From Pseudolactococcus insecticola (GTDB lineage Bacteria > Bacillota > Bacilli > Lactobacillales > Streptococcaceae): 64,000 nucleotides of DNA. The notes beneath the pieces were generated by a model that did no database searches, had not been told where the DNA came from, and saw only the letters and a program-made list of their open reading frames with translations. The DNA lies in the NCBI RefSeq assembly GCF_011170065.1, contig NZ_BLLH01000004.1:78094-142093 (forward strand), in the 5' to 3' direction. A program made the position numbers and the translations under genes. Shown piece after piece: positions 45,385 to 53,937 of this stretch. The stretch's first letter is position 1. Each line of letters starts with the position of its first letter.

Positions 45385-45893
45385 TTTTCTGCCTCATTTT
45401 CGCTAATATGCTGGTCAAACTGAGCGAAACGCCAGTCTGTTTTGTCAATCAGAACCGCCACAAATTTTTCTAGAAAATCCTGTTCTGACGGGCCGTAAAA
45501 ATCTGTGGTGTTCGCATCAAGATCGAGCACACCAAGTAAATCACCATCTTTGACAAGCGGCACCACGATTTCTGATCGTGCAGCTGAGTCGCAGGCGATG
45601 TAGTTTTTATGCGTCCGAACATCACCTACAACCAAAGTCTCACGTTTTTCTGCCGATTCCCCACAAACACCTTTTCCTAAAGCAATATTGACGCAAGACA
45701 CGCCACCTTGAAAAGGTCCCAAGACCAACTTTTCGCCGTCATAGAGATAAAAGCCTGCAAAAACTTGCTCTGGTAGGCTCCCTGATAAAAGTGCTGCAGC
45801 ATTTGATAGATTTGACAGGGCATTTCCTGATCCGTCACCAATCAATGCATCCAGTTGCAATAATGCAAGGTCATAATTTTCTTGTTTAGTCAT
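45381..45893 (-). CDS. GAF domain free-methionine-(R)-sulfoxide reductase
   Basis: 170-residue single GAF domain. Three conserved cysteines appear in GGVSCVNIALGKGVCGES and YIACDSAARSEIVVP, the pattern of fRMsr enzymes that reduce free methionine-R-sulfoxide using thioredoxin. This would fit protection against the H2O2 made by lactate oxidase. It is the first gene of the GAF-dnaX operon. The minus-strand extended -10 TGATATAAT lies in a long palindrome shared with the divergent chorismate mutase gene. Confidence 0.88.
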   Translation of the reverse strand: MTKQENYDLALLQLDALIGDGSGNALSNLSNAAALLSGSLPEQVFAGFYLYDGEKLVLGPFQGGVSCVNIALGKGVCGESAEKRETLVVGDVRTHKNYIACDSAARSEIVVPLVKDGDLLGVLDLDANTTDFYGPSEQDFLEKFVAVLIDKTDWRFAQFDQHISENEAEK

Positions 45894-45908
45894 ATTTTTT
45901 CACCTGAT

Positions 45909-45940
45909 AATTTGATATAATATAACTATTATATCAAATT
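45909..45940. promoter_or_regulatory. 32-bp palindromic bidirectional promoter
   Basis: Perfect inverted repeat with 14-bp arms AATTTGATATAATA and TATTATATCAAATT and a 4-bp centre TAAC. Each arm holds an extended -10 TGATATAAT (plus box 45916-45921, minus box 45928-45933). The two start sites fall within each other's -10, so firing in the two directions should be mutually exclusive. Confidence 0.7.
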
Positions 45941-45952
45941 TTGGAGATAAAA

Positions 45953-46222
45953 ATGAACCTTGATGACATTCGCTCAGATATTGACCAAATTGACTTAGAA
46001 CTTGTCAATTTGCTAGAGTCACGCATGGCTTTAGTCGCACAAGTTGCCGCTTTTAAGCAAATGACAGGGACGAGAGTACTTGATAATACGCGTGAACTCG
46101 CCATCCTAGCACGCGTTTCTAACCGTGTTGCGAATCCCGACTTTACTGAAACAGTCGTAAATACCTTTAAAGATGTGCTGAAAAATTCACGTGCCTACCA
46201 AGAAAAGATGCTAAATGACTAA
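45953..46222 (+). CDS. chorismate mutase, AroQ type
   Basis: 89-residue monofunctional chorismate mutase II, turning chorismate into prephenate for Phe and Tyr. The three-helix fold shows LDDIRSDIDQIDLELVNLLESRM at the N-terminus, with Arg near residue 6 and Arg near residue 23, and the later VLDNTRELAILARVS. ATG 45953 has GGAG at 45943-45946. A TTG 12 nt upstream overlaps that site and is not used. It overlaps the CLC gene by 8 nt, the same pairing seen in streptococci. Confidence 0.88.
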   Translation: MNLDDIRSDIDQIDLELVNLLESRMALVAQVAAFKQMTGTRVLDNTRELAILARVSNRVANPDFTETVVNTFKDVLKNSRAYQEKMLND

Positions 46223-47438
46223 AAGTCAGAAAAAATCGCCTTTTTTCTATCAGGAACTGCTGATTTATTGTCTGCTTGCTGTGATAATCGGTCCCGTCGT
46301 GGGTGGTCTTGATGCGATTTTCGGGCGTGTCCTGATTTTTTTTAGTGATTTTAGAACGGCACATTTTGACTATCTGATCCCTTTTCTTGCGCTTGCAGGC
46401 CTTCTTATCGTATTTTTATATGACCGTTTTGGCAAGATAGCGAGTCGTGGCATGGGGCTTGTCTTTAGCGTTGGACACGAGTCTGACGAGGTCATCCCCA
46501 AACGTCTGATTCCATTGTCTGTTCTGACGACTTGGCTGACGCATTTATTTGGTGGATCTGCTGGGCGTGAAGGTGTCGCCGTTCAGATAGGTGCGACTTT
46601 CGCTAATTTTTTAGGTGACCGCGTTGAGGTTAAAAATCGCCATATTCTGATCATGATTGGGATGTCTGCGGGTTTTGGTGGACTTTTCCAAACGCCTTTT
46701 GCGGCAGCACTTTTTGCTGTCGAGGCTCTCGTTGCAGGACGGATCTATTATCGTGCCCTGCTGCCTGCTCTGATAGCAAGTAGTATTGCAGCATTTTCCG
46801 CGCAGCACTTAGGGCTTGAAAAATTTAGCTTTTCACTTGCGAATCATGGCGTCAAGCTACCTGATTTTGATACCCGCTTGACGATTAAATTGCTTGTTTT
46901 AGGCGTAGCCTTCGGGCTTTGTGGCTTTACATTTTCTTGGCTTTTAAAATATAGCAAAGCACAGCTTGCTTCACTGTTGCCAAACCCTTACGTGCGGATT
47001 GCCGCAGGCGGCGCCGTTTTATCCATCCTCATGACATGTTTTGGAAACGGCAGATATTCAGGACTCGGCACTAACTTGATAGCGTTTGCCTTGGGCAATG
47101 GCGGGCAGATTTTCGCTTGGGACTTTCTGCTCAAGCTACTGCTGACCGTCTTGACACTGTCACTCGGATTTCAAGGCGGCGAAGTAACGCCACTCTTTGC
47201 CATCGGGGCGAGTCTTGGCGCTGCAGGTGCAATTTTGCTCGGCTTGCCACCAGAATTCGCAGCTGCACTTGGCTACGCAGCAGTTTTTGCCTCAGCCACC
47301 AATACTTTTTTTGCTCCGATTATGATTGGCTGCGAGATTTTCGGTTATAACCTTATGCCCTATCTACTTATCGTTGTCCTAGCCAGTTATACGCTGAATT
47401 TCAACCAGTCCATTTACGGCGGTCAAAAAACACTTTGA
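46215..47438 (+). CDS. CLC family antiporter, possibly fluoride-type
   Basis: 407-residue CLC membrane protein. GGSAGREGVAVQIG holds the gating Glu, and GFQGGEVTPLFAIG is the GxFxP-region equivalent. The residue after GREG is Val rather than Pro. The N-terminal anion motif is not GSGIP; the nearby GMG (in KIASRGMGLVF) may replace it. These changes recall the fluoride/proton-exporting CLC-F branch, so fluoride export is plausible but unproven. ATG 46215 lies inside the end of chorismate mutase, suggesting coupled translation. Confidence 0.83.
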   Translation: MTKSQKKSPFFYQELLIYCLLAVIIGPVVGGLDAIFGRVLIFFSDFRTAHFDYLIPFLALAGLLIVFLYDRFGKIASRGMGLVFSVGHESDEVIPKRLIPLSVLTTWLTHLFGGSAGREGVAVQIGATFANFLGDRVEVKNRHILIMIGMSAGFGGLFQTPFAAALFAVEALVAGRIYYRALLPALIASSIAAFSAQHLGLEKFSFSLANHGVKLPDFDTRLTIKLLVLGVAFGLCGFTFSWLLKYSKAQLASLLPNPYVRIAAGGAVLSILMTCFGNGRYSGLGTNLIAFALGNGGQIFAWDFLLKLLLTVLTLSLGFQGGEVTPLFAIGASLGAAGAILLGLPPEFAAALGYAAVFASATNTFFAPIMIGCEIFGYNLMPYLLIVVLASYTLNFNQSIYGGQKTL

Positions 47439-47464
47439 TTTTACAAAATCAAAGTGTTTTTTCT
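47425..47464. terminator. bidirectional terminator, CLC / marR
   Basis: AAAACACTTTGATTTT, AC loop, AAAATCAAAGTGTTTTTT. It overlaps the CLC stop codon. Confidence 0.9.
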
Positions 47465-47466
47465 AT

Positions 47467-48237
47467 TTAAAAGCCATCCCACTCACTATCATCGCTCGCA
47501 TTGTCAGGAGCCTGATTAGATTTACTAGCACTCTCATCTGTGCCAAATTCCCACGGACTATGCTCACCGAAACGTGCTGCCATCATGCGGTCAAATCCAC
47601 CGCGAGCAGCAAAATCACCAAATTCACCCGCCTGATTTCTAACACTATTCCAATCCCTGTGATGTCTGCGCATTTCCGTCTGAAACTGACGTTTGAACTT
47701 GCGAATATCACCTTTGCTCATATTCATCCAGTCTTGACCCAGCATCTGCTCGCGAAAATCTTGAAATTCACTCATGCGCGCCATTGGATCACGCATGCCA
47801 CGTGCCCGATTTTTAAACTCTTCTGGCCATCCAGCAATGAGTTTGTCAATCAAACCTTCAAAGGTCGCGCGGTCTGATTCTGACAGACCAGCAAAGAAAT
47901 TCTCTGATAGATTTTGGCTTTGTGTCACTTGGTCACGCCCGGCAGCCGTCAGATAAACTAATTTGATACGCTTGTCATTATCGTCAGATTCTCTGCGAAT
48001 CAGACCTTTATTTTCCAACTTTTTGATAATTTCAGCCAGACTTGATGGCTTAATATCCAGCAACTCTGCTAGAAAACCTTGCGTGATGCCATCTTCCTTA
48101 CTCAATATATTGATGACTTTTTGCTGCGTTGTCGCCGTTTGACCGTTGCGAGCACCGCGACCTTCATAGGCAAAGTGCCGTGTCATGCCACCTAAAATCT
48201 TGACTTTACTAAATAACGCTTCTGTTTCTTCTGACAT
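47467..48237 (-). CDS. MarR family regulator with long C-terminal extension
   Basis: 256 residues, against about 140-150 for normal MarR proteins. The winged helix occupies about residues 30-105 (GITQGFLAELLDIKPSSLAEIIKKL recognition region, then RIKLVYLTAAGR wing). Residues about 145-256 form an extra, highly charged, Met/Arg/Phe-rich tail (SKGDIRKFKRQFQTEMRRHHR) ending acidic. The function of the tail is unknown. The promoter TTGACA-17-TAAACT carries two GGTACCTAACT boxes, suggesting autorepression. No target gene is adjacent on the same strand. Confidence 0.85.
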   Translation of the reverse strand: MSEETEALFSKVKILGGMTRHFAYEGRGARNGQTATTQQKVINILSKEDGITQGFLAELLDIKPSSLAEIIKKLENKGLIRRESDDNDKRIKLVYLTAAGRDQVTQSQNLSENFFAGLSESDRATFEGLIDKLIAGWPEEFKNRARGMRDPMARMSEFQDFREQMLGQDWMNMSKGDIRKFKRQFQTEMRRHHRDWNSVRNQAGEFGDFAARGGFDRMMAARFGEHSPWEFGTDESASKSNQAPDNASDDSEWDGF

Positions 48238-48269
48238 TTTCTGTCCTCCTGTACGTTTTCAACTGATAA

Positions 48270-48338
48270 GTCAAATAAATTTGGTACCTAACTTATTTGA
48301 CCTAGTTTCAGTTTACTACGGTACCTAACTAATGTCAA
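48270..48338 (-). promoter_or_regulatory. marR promoter with repeated operator boxes
   Basis: TTGACA (48333-48338), 17 bp, TAAACT (48310-48315). GGTACCTAACT occurs at 48283-48293 and, inside the promoter spacer, at 48320-48330. An inverted repeat GTCAAATAA/TTATTTGAC (48270-48278, 48293-48301) brackets the downstream box. Confidence 0.65.
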
Positions 48339-48353
48339 GGGATTTTATCTGAA

Positions 48354-48385
48354 AACAGAAAAATCAGCCCGAAGACTGATTTTTA
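48354..48385. terminator. terminator of glnN
   Basis: AAAAATCAG, 7-nt loop, CTGATTTTT, between glnN and the marR promoter. Confidence 0.8.
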
Positions 48386-48397
48386 ATAATTTAACGA

Positions 48398-50503
48398 TTA
48401 AACTTCAAACATCAAATCGCCATAAGACGGCATTGGCCATGCTTCTTTATCAACAATCATTTCTAACTTGTCAACTGGTGCACGAAGCGCATCCATCGCT
48501 ACAAACACAACTTCGTTGTAGAAACGTGCTTGAACAACACCTTCTTCTTTTTCAGTTGCTTGAGCTGTAACTGTCTTAAGTGCTGCAAGAGCAGTCTTAG
48601 CTTCTTTCAAAAGTTCAGACACTTCTGACAAGATTTCAGCTTGAACACTAGCATCAGCGCCAGCGGATTTGACTGCAACAACAGTATCTGCAAGGGCTTT
48701 TGTATACTTGATAACAGCTGGAATGATTTGTTTAGTTGCCATGTCAATCATCGTAAGCGCTTCAATATTGATCACTTTACCGTAATTTTCATATTTAACT
48801 TCTTCACGTGCTTTAAGCTCAGCAGGTGTCAAAACGCCGTATTTATCAAACAAATTGATTACGTCTTCTGACGCCAAGACTTCAGTTGCATCAACGATTG
48901 ATTTAAGATTTGGCAAACCACGACGTTCTGCTTCGGCAACCCATTCGTCAGAATAGCCATCGCCGTTAAAGATAACGCGTTTGTGTGCTTTTGCGTATTC
49001 AGCAATCAAGCTGTCAACTTCTTTGTCAAAGTCAGCTGCCTTTTCAAGACGTTCTGACGCTTCGTCAAATGCTTCTGCAACAATCGTGTTAAGCACGATA
49101 TTTGGCGAAGCAATCGAGTCACGTGAACCAACCATACGGAACTCAAACTTGTTACCTGTGAAGGCAAACGGTGATGTCCGGTTACGGTCAGTTGCATCTT
49201 TAGAGATATCTTTGAGCGCAGTTGAACCCGTTGTCAAGACGCCACCTTCAATAGACGTGTTGGCAGAGCCTTTCGCCACGTACTGATCGATGATGTCCTC
49301 AAGTTGAGACCCAAGGAAGATAGAGATGATTGCAGGTGGAGCTTCGTTGGCACCAAGACGGTGGTCGTTACCTGGGTCGGCTGCCGACTCACGAAGCAAA
49401 CCAGCGTATTTATCAACCGCTTTGATAATACTTGCAAGAACGAGCAAGAACTGTTTGTTTTCATGTGGTGTTGAGCCTGGTTCAAGCAAGTTTTCGCCGT
49501 AGTCAGTCACAAGTGACCAGTTATTGTGTTTACCAGAACCATTGACACCAGCGAAAGGTTTTTCATGGAGCAAAGCTTTCATACCATGTGCGCAGGCAAC
49601 ACGTTTAAGGGTTTGCATGACAACTTGGTTTTGGTCAACCGCAACGTTTGCGTTAGCGTAGATTGGCGCAATTTCGTGTTGTGCTGGCGCAACCTCGTTA
49701 TGTTGCGTTTTAGACGTAACGCCGACCTTCCAAAGCTCTTCGTTGACATCTTTCATGAAACCAGCGACACGTTGGCGAATGGTACCAAAGTAATGGTCAT
49801 CGAGTTCTTGGCCTTTAGGTGCAGCAGCACCAAAAAGTGTGCGACCCGTGTAGATCAAATCTTTACGTTGCAAGAATTTTTGTTCATCAACCAAGAAATA
49901 TTCTTGTTCAGGACCGACAGATGGCACAACAGATTTGGCATTTTTACCAAACAAGTTGACAAGGCGAACTGACGCATCAGAGATGACTTGCATTGAGCGC
50001 AACAATGGCGCTTTTTGGTCCAATGCTTCACCATTGTATGAGTAAAACGCTGTTGGAATCAAGAGTGTTGTACCTGCCGCATCATGGCGGACAAATACTG
50101 GAGAAGTTGTGTCCCAAACGGTATAGCCACGTGCTTCAAAAGTCGCACGCAAACCGCCTGAAGGGAAGGATGAGCCATCAGGTTCGCCCTTGATCAACTC
50201 TTTACCTGAAAAGGCTGTCAAAACGCTACCATCAGCTTTTGGTGCTGTGATAAATGAATCTTGTTTTTCAGCCGTAATCCCAGTCAATGGTTGGAATAAA
50301 TGCGCAAAGTGAGTGGCACCTTTTGCAATTGCCCACTCACGAATCTCGTTTGCAATCACATCTGCTGTCGCAAGATCGAGTTCAACACCTTCTTCGGTCG
50401 ATTTTTTGAATTGTTTGTAGACGCTTTTAGGCAAACGCTGTTGCATCACCGCATCCGTGAAAACATCCTCAGCAAAAATCTCTGGAATATTTACTTTCTC
50501 CAT
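48398..50503 (-). CDS. glnN: glutamine synthetase type III
   Basis: 701-residue GSIII enzyme that condenses glutamate and ammonia with ATP. Length and motifs (QEYFLVDEQKF, KTQHNEVAPAQHEIAPIYANANVA, FAGVNGSGKHNNWSL, RTSPFAFTGNKFEFRM) are those of the large GSIII class, unrelated in size to the 446-residue GlnA next door. The ATG at 50503 lies downstream of a strong promoter (TTGCAA-17-TATAAT) whose start site overlaps a perfect GlnR box, so nitrogen repression is expected. Confidence 0.95.
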   Translation of the reverse strand: MEKVNIPEIFAEDVFTDAVMQQRLPKSVYKQFKKSTEEGVELDLATADVIANEIREWAIAKGATHFAHLFQPLTGITAEKQDSFITAPKADGSVLTAFSGKELIKGEPDGSSFPSGGLRATFEARGYTVWDTTSPVFVRHDAAGTTLLIPTAFYSYNGEALDQKAPLLRSMQVISDASVRLVNLFGKNAKSVVPSVGPEQEYFLVDEQKFLQRKDLIYTGRTLFGAAAPKGQELDDHYFGTIRQRVAGFMKDVNEELWKVGVTSKTQHNEVAPAQHEIAPIYANANVAVDQNQVVMQTLKRVACAHGMKALLHEKPFAGVNGSGKHNNWSLVTDYGENLLEPGSTPHENKQFLLVLASIIKAVDKYAGLLRESAADPGNDHRLGANEAPPAIISIFLGSQLEDIIDQYVAKGSANTSIEGGVLTTGSTALKDISKDATDRNRTSPFAFTGNKFEFRMVGSRDSIASPNIVLNTIVAEAFDEASERLEKAADFDKEVDSLIAEYAKAHKRVIFNGDGYSDEWVAEAERRGLPNLKSIVDATEVLASEDVINLFDKYGVLTPAELKAREEVKYENYGKVINIEALTMIDMATKQIIPAVIKYTKALADTVVAVKSAGADASVQAEILSEVSELLKEAKTALAALKTVTAQATEKEEGVVQARFYNEVVFVAMDALRAPVDKLEMIVDKEAWPMPSYGDLMFEV

Positions 50504-50539
50504 TTTAAAAGTCTCCTGACGTTTTTTCAGTTTAATTTA

Positions 50540-50556
50540 TGTTATAACTTCTAACA
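50540..50556 (-). promoter_or_regulatory. GlnR box at glnN start site
   Basis: TGTTATAACTTCTAACA matches TGTNA-N7-TNACA exactly. It covers the first 17 transcribed bases predicted from the -10 at 50563-50568. Confidence 0.8.
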
Positions 50557-50562
50557 CTATTT

Positions 50563-50591
50563 ATTATACATTTTTTTCCGACGCTTTGCAA
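50563..50591 (-). promoter_or_regulatory. glnN promoter
   Basis: TTGCAA (50586-50591), 17 bp, TATAAT (50563-50568) on the minus strand. Confidence 0.75.
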
Positions 50592-50637
50592 TAATATTTG
50601 TAATTTTTTGAAAATTCTTTATTAACGTTCGGATTTT

Positions 50638-50692
50638 CAAAAAACACTAATCCCAAAATGGCATCAGTGTCTGTTCTGACATTAGTAAAGAT
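50638..50692 (-). terminator. probable terminator of glnRA
   Basis: Minus strand ACTAAT and ATTAGT arms around a structured loop, followed by GTTTTTTG. The arms are short, so this is moderate. Confidence 0.5.
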
Positions 50693-52022
50693 ACAGATAG
50701 TTGTCGATTTCCCACTGTGTGACAAATTGTGCGTAGGACGCCCATTCTATTTTTTTAGTTTCGACAAAATTCGTATAGATATGCCTACCCAGAGCTGCCT
50801 TGACCACCTCATCTTCACGCAAAGCCTTGACCGCATTGTGCAAAGTAGACGGTAAATCCGTGATACCGACCGCACGGCGCTCATCTTCACTCATCGCATA
50901 GATGTTATTTTCAACCGGTGCAGGCGCCTCAATCTTGCGCGCGATACCATCAAGTCCACATTCGAGCAGAACGGCAAGGGCCAAGTAAGGATTTGCCGTT
51001 GGATCAACCGCACGCAGCTCAAGGCGCGTCCCCATGCCGCGAGAGGCAGGCACACGCACCAAAGGTGAGCGATTACGCCCGGCCCACGCCACATAAACTG
51101 GCGCTTCATAGCCTGGGACTAGACGTTTATAAGAGTTGACAGTCGGGTTGGTAATCGCTGTAAAGTTATAAGCATGCTCCAAAATACCACCAAGAAAATG
51201 GTAGGCAGTCGCAGATAGTTCTAGATCACCTTTTGGATCGTAAAAAGCATTTTCACCGTTTTTATCAAAAAGCGACATATTGCAGTGCATACCTGAGCCA
51301 TTGATGCCAAATTTCGGCTTAGCCATAAAGGTCGCATAAAGCCCGTGGGCCCGCGCTATTGTCTTGACCACTAACTTGAAAATCTGGATGTTATCGCAAG
51401 CCTCAAGGACATTGGTATATTTAAAGTCAATCTCGTGCTGGCCGATTGCAACCTCGTGGTGACTGGCTTCAACCTCAAAGCCAAGATCCGTCAGAACGTT
51501 TACAATCTCACGGCGCGTATTGTCAGCTGAGTCTGTTGGCGCAATGTCAAAATAGCCACCTTGATCGTTGACTTCAAGCGTCGGATTGCCTGATTCATCA
51601 AGCTTGAAAAGGAAAAACTCAGGTTCAGGGCCAAGGTTAAACGATTTGAATCCGACAGATTCCATGTGTGCCAGAGCACGTTTAAGATTGCCACGTGGAT
51701 CCCCTGCAAATGGCGTCCCATCAGGATTATAGATGTCACAAATCAAGCCCGCGACCTTGCCATTTTCATCGCCCCATGGAAAAACAATCCACGTGTCCAA
51801 GTCCGGATAAAGAAACATATCCGACTCGTTAATGCGCACAAATCCTTCGATAGAGGAGCCATCAAACATCATCTTGTTACTAAGTATTTTATCCAGTTGC
51901 TCTTCAGTAGCAGGCACTTCCACATTTTTTAGCGTTCCCAAAATATCTGTGAACATGAGACGCAAAAATGTGACATTTTTTTCTTTGACTTCGCGGCGAA
52001 TATCTGTAGCTGTGATTGTCAT
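50682..52022 (-). CDS. glnA: glutamine synthetase type I
   Basis: 446-residue GSI-alpha enzyme, the usual Firmicutes glutamine synthetase. [14 protein letters not shown] and [10 protein letters not shown] open it. The catalytic core shows [36 protein letters not shown] and [10 protein letters not shown]. In Firmicutes the feedback-inhibited form also controls GlnR. It is the second gene of glnR-glnA, 21 bp after the glnR stop. It coexists with glnN on the same strand. Confidence 0.97.
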   Translation of the reverse strand: MTITATDIRREVKEKNVTFLRLMFTDILGTLKNVEVPATEEQLDKILSNKMMFDGSSIEGFVRINESDMFLYPDLDTWIVFPWGDENGKVAGLICDIYNPDGTPFAGDPRGNLKRALAHMESVGFKSFNLGPEPEFFLFKLDESGNPTLEVNDQGGYFDIAPTDSADNTRREIVNVLTDLGFEVEASHHEVAIGQHEIDFKYTNVLEACDNIQIFKLVVKTIARAHGLYATFMAKPKFGINGSGMHCNMSLFDKNGENAFYDPKGDLELSATAYHFLGGILEHAYNFTAITNPTVNSYKRLVPGYEAPVYVAWAGRNRSPLVRVPASRGMGTRLELRAVDPTANPYLALAVLLECGLDGIARKIEAPAPVENNIYAMSEDERRAVGITDLPSTLHNAVKALREDEVVKAALGRHIYTNFVETKKIEWASYAQFVTQWEIDNYLYLY

Positions 52023-52043
52023 GTTGTTTTCTACCTTCTTGTT

Positions 52044-52406
52044 TTATCTGAGATTCGTGTTTGGCTTGTTAAAGCGTGACTGCTGTATGATTTCTCGCTC
52101 CAAAATACGACGAACTTCATCGTCAGAAATGGACTTATTTTTGACATTGGCAAGCTCTTCTTTACTTTTTTCGTAAACTTTTTTAATGCCTGCAATGTTG
52201 AGTCCGTCCGTCAAATAATCCTTGATTTCAAGCAAAACATCCATGTCATTGAGCGAATACATGCGTCGGTTGCCGTCATTTCGAGCTGGAAAAATCAAAT
52301 CCTGATCTTCATAATAGCGGATCTGACGCGCTGTGAGATCGGTTAATTTCATAACGGCGCCAATCGGAAAAACCGCCATGGAGCGCCGTAGTTCACGTTC
52401 TTTCAC
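52044..52406 (-). CDS. glnR: nitrogen regulator GlnR (MerR family)
   Basis: 120-residue MerR-type winged helix (FPIGAVMKLTDLTARQIRYYEDQDLI, then RNDGNRRMYSLNDMD) with a short C-terminal tail that senses glutamine synthetase. It represses glnRA and related nitrogen genes in glutamine-rich cells. AAAGGAG precedes ATG 52406. A perfect GlnR box lies just upstream of the promoter, giving autoregulation. Confidence 0.95.
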   Translation of the reverse strand: MKERELRRSMAVFPIGAVMKLTDLTARQIRYYEDQDLIFPARNDGNRRMYSLNDMDVLLEIKDYLTDGLNIAGIKKVYEKSKEELANVKNKSISDDEVRRILEREIIQQSRFNKPNTNLR

Positions 52407-52447
52407 TAAATTTCTCCTTTGTCCTAAATCTACTGCCTATAATTCCA

Positions 52448-52500
52448 ATTATATAGAGAATTCACTGTAAAGTCAACCGGTAATGTCAGATTTGGTAACA
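52448..52500 (-). promoter_or_regulatory. glnRA promoter and GlnR box
   Basis: TGTCAGATTTGGTAACA (52484-52500) fits TGTNA-N7-TNACA. TTGACT (52471-52476), 17 bp, TATAAT (52448-52453) follows on the minus strand. Confidence 0.8.
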
Positions 52501-52534
52501 TCGGAATGAGAGCACCATATCACACCATTCAGAC

Positions 52535-52566
52535 AAAAAACTGACCGTAAAATCAGCGGTCAGTCT
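52535..52566 (-). terminator. terminator of ruvB-rhodanese operon
   Basis: ACTGACCG (52540-52547) and CGGTCAGT (52557-52564), T run on the minus-strand side. Confidence 0.88.
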
Positions 52567-52576
52567 AGTTTATTTG

Positions 52577-52891
52577 CTAATAATCACCATTATGTCGCAC
52601 AATTTCACCCTGATAATCAATCATGCCTGGCGCAACCATCTCAATGTCAAGACCCGCTTCGTCAAAGATATTACTCGCACGATAGGCCTTGTTTGTAGTG
52701 CGACAGATGACATAGTAGTGTGTGTCAGAATCTAGGTCAAATTTCCCGTCCTCAACGTCATCTATCGGCAAATTAACAGCGTTTGGAATATGAAAACTCT
52801 CATATTGCTCACGTGGTCGGACGTCCAAAATCGAAAGATTTGGAATGTCCAGTTTTTCAAATTCTGCTAGATCTAAGATATTAAATGCCAT
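52577..52891 (-). CDS. rhodanese-like domain protein
   Basis: 104-residue single rhodanese domain (SILDVRPREQYESFHIPNAV start). The active loop is YVICRTTNKAY with Cys at about residue 63. It may transfer sulfane sulfur or carry persulfide; the partner is unknown. The ATG is 2 nt after the ruvB stop, so it is the second gene of that operon. No signal peptide or second domain is present. Confidence 0.87.
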   Translation of the reverse strand: MAFNILDLAEFEKLDIPNLSILDVRPREQYESFHIPNAVNLPIDDVEDGKFDLDSDTHYYVICRTTNKAYRASNIFDEAGLDIEMVAPGMIDYQGEIVRHNGDY

Positions 52892-52893
52892 TT

Positions 52894-53922
52894 TCAGCCT
52901 CCATTTTCATTTTCCGGATAAGCATAGCCAAAATGCGTGTAGGCTTTTTGTGTGACCTTGCGCCCCTGACGCGTCCGAATCAAAAATCCCGACTGAATCA
53001 GATACGGCTCGTACATATCCTCAAGCGTCTCACGTTCCTCAGAGATATTGACCGCAAGCGTGCCCAGACCGACAGGCCCACCGCCGTACATCTCGATCAT
53101 GGTTCTGATGATTTTTTGGTCAATGTAGTCAAGGCCTGATGCGTCAACATCTAACATAGTCAGCGCCTGACGTGTGATCTCATCTGTTACCGTGCCCGTG
53201 CCCTTGATCTGCGCATAATCTCGCACACGCTTGAGCAAGCGATTGGCGATACGCGGCGTCCCACGACTACGGCGAGCAATCTCGTGCGCCCCATCTCCAG
53301 TGATTTCAACCTCAAAAATATCAGCTGTTCGGATGACAATCTCCGTCAGATCACGCAGTTCATAGTAAGCCATGTGAGCATTGATACCAAAGCGTGCCCG
53401 AAGGGGATTTGATAGCATACCAGCACGTGTTGTCGCACCAATCAAAGTAAACGGCGGCAACTCCAAATGCACGCTGCGAGAACTCTCAGCCCCACCAATC
53501 ATGATATCGATGTAAAAATCTTCCATGGCGCTATAAAGCACCTCCTCAACACTCATCGGCAGCCTGTGTATCTCGTCAATAAACAGAACATCCCCCGCCT
53601 CAAGCTCATTCAAAATCGCAACAAGATCTCCCGCCTTTTCAATTGCAGGCCCTGATGTTTGCTTGATATTGACACCAAGCTCATTTGCGATGACAAAAGC
53701 CATGGTCGTCTTACCAAGTCCTGGCGGGCCAAAAAGCAGCACATGATCAAGCGATTCTTCCCGCATTTTTGCCGCCTTGATGAAAATATCCAGCTGCTCT
53801 TTTATCTTGTCCTGACCGATGTATTGGCTCAGATATTGTGGTCTCAGTGTCCGCTCGTCAGAAAACTCTGCCGCATCCGCTAGCTCCCCTGATGTAAGTT
53901 TGTTCTCATCTTCTGTGTTCAT
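52894..53922 (-). CDS. ruvB: Holliday junction DNA helicase RuvB
   Basis: 342-residue AAA+ motor that drives branch migration with RuvA. Walker A is GPPGLGKTT at about residues 66-74 and Walker B FIDEIHRL at about 115-122. [18 protein letters not shown] contains sensor I and the Arg finger, and the C-terminal winged helix is complete. RuvA is encoded at 58329-58913, separated by the WxL cluster. The minus-strand extended -10 TGGTATAAT (box 53929-53934) ends 6 nt before ATG 53922. No Shine-Dalgarno is seen, so a leaderless mRNA is predicted. Confidence 0.97.
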   Translation of the reverse strand: MNTEDENKLTSGELADAAEFSDERTLRPQYLSQYIGQDKIKEQLDIFIKAAKMREESLDHVLLFGPPGLGKTTMAFVIANELGVNIKQTSGPAIEKAGDLVAILNELEAGDVLFIDEIHRLPMSVEEVLYSAMEDFYIDIMIGGAESSRSVHLELPPFTLIGATTRAGMLSNPLRARFGINAHMAYYELRDLTEIVIRTADIFEVEITGDGAHEIARRSRGTPRIANRLLKRVRDYAQIKGTGTVTDEITRQALTMLDVDASGLDYIDQKIIRTMIEMYGGGPVGLGTLAVNISEERETLEDMYEPYLIQSGFLIRTRQGRKVTQKAYTHFGYAYPENENGG

Positions 53923-53928
53923 ATCTCG

Positions 53929-53937
53929 ATTATACCA
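53929..53937 (-). promoter_or_regulatory. ruvB extended -10, leaderless geometry
   Basis: TGGTATAAT, then CGAGAT, then ATG. The expected start of transcription is the A of the start codon. Confidence 0.6.
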
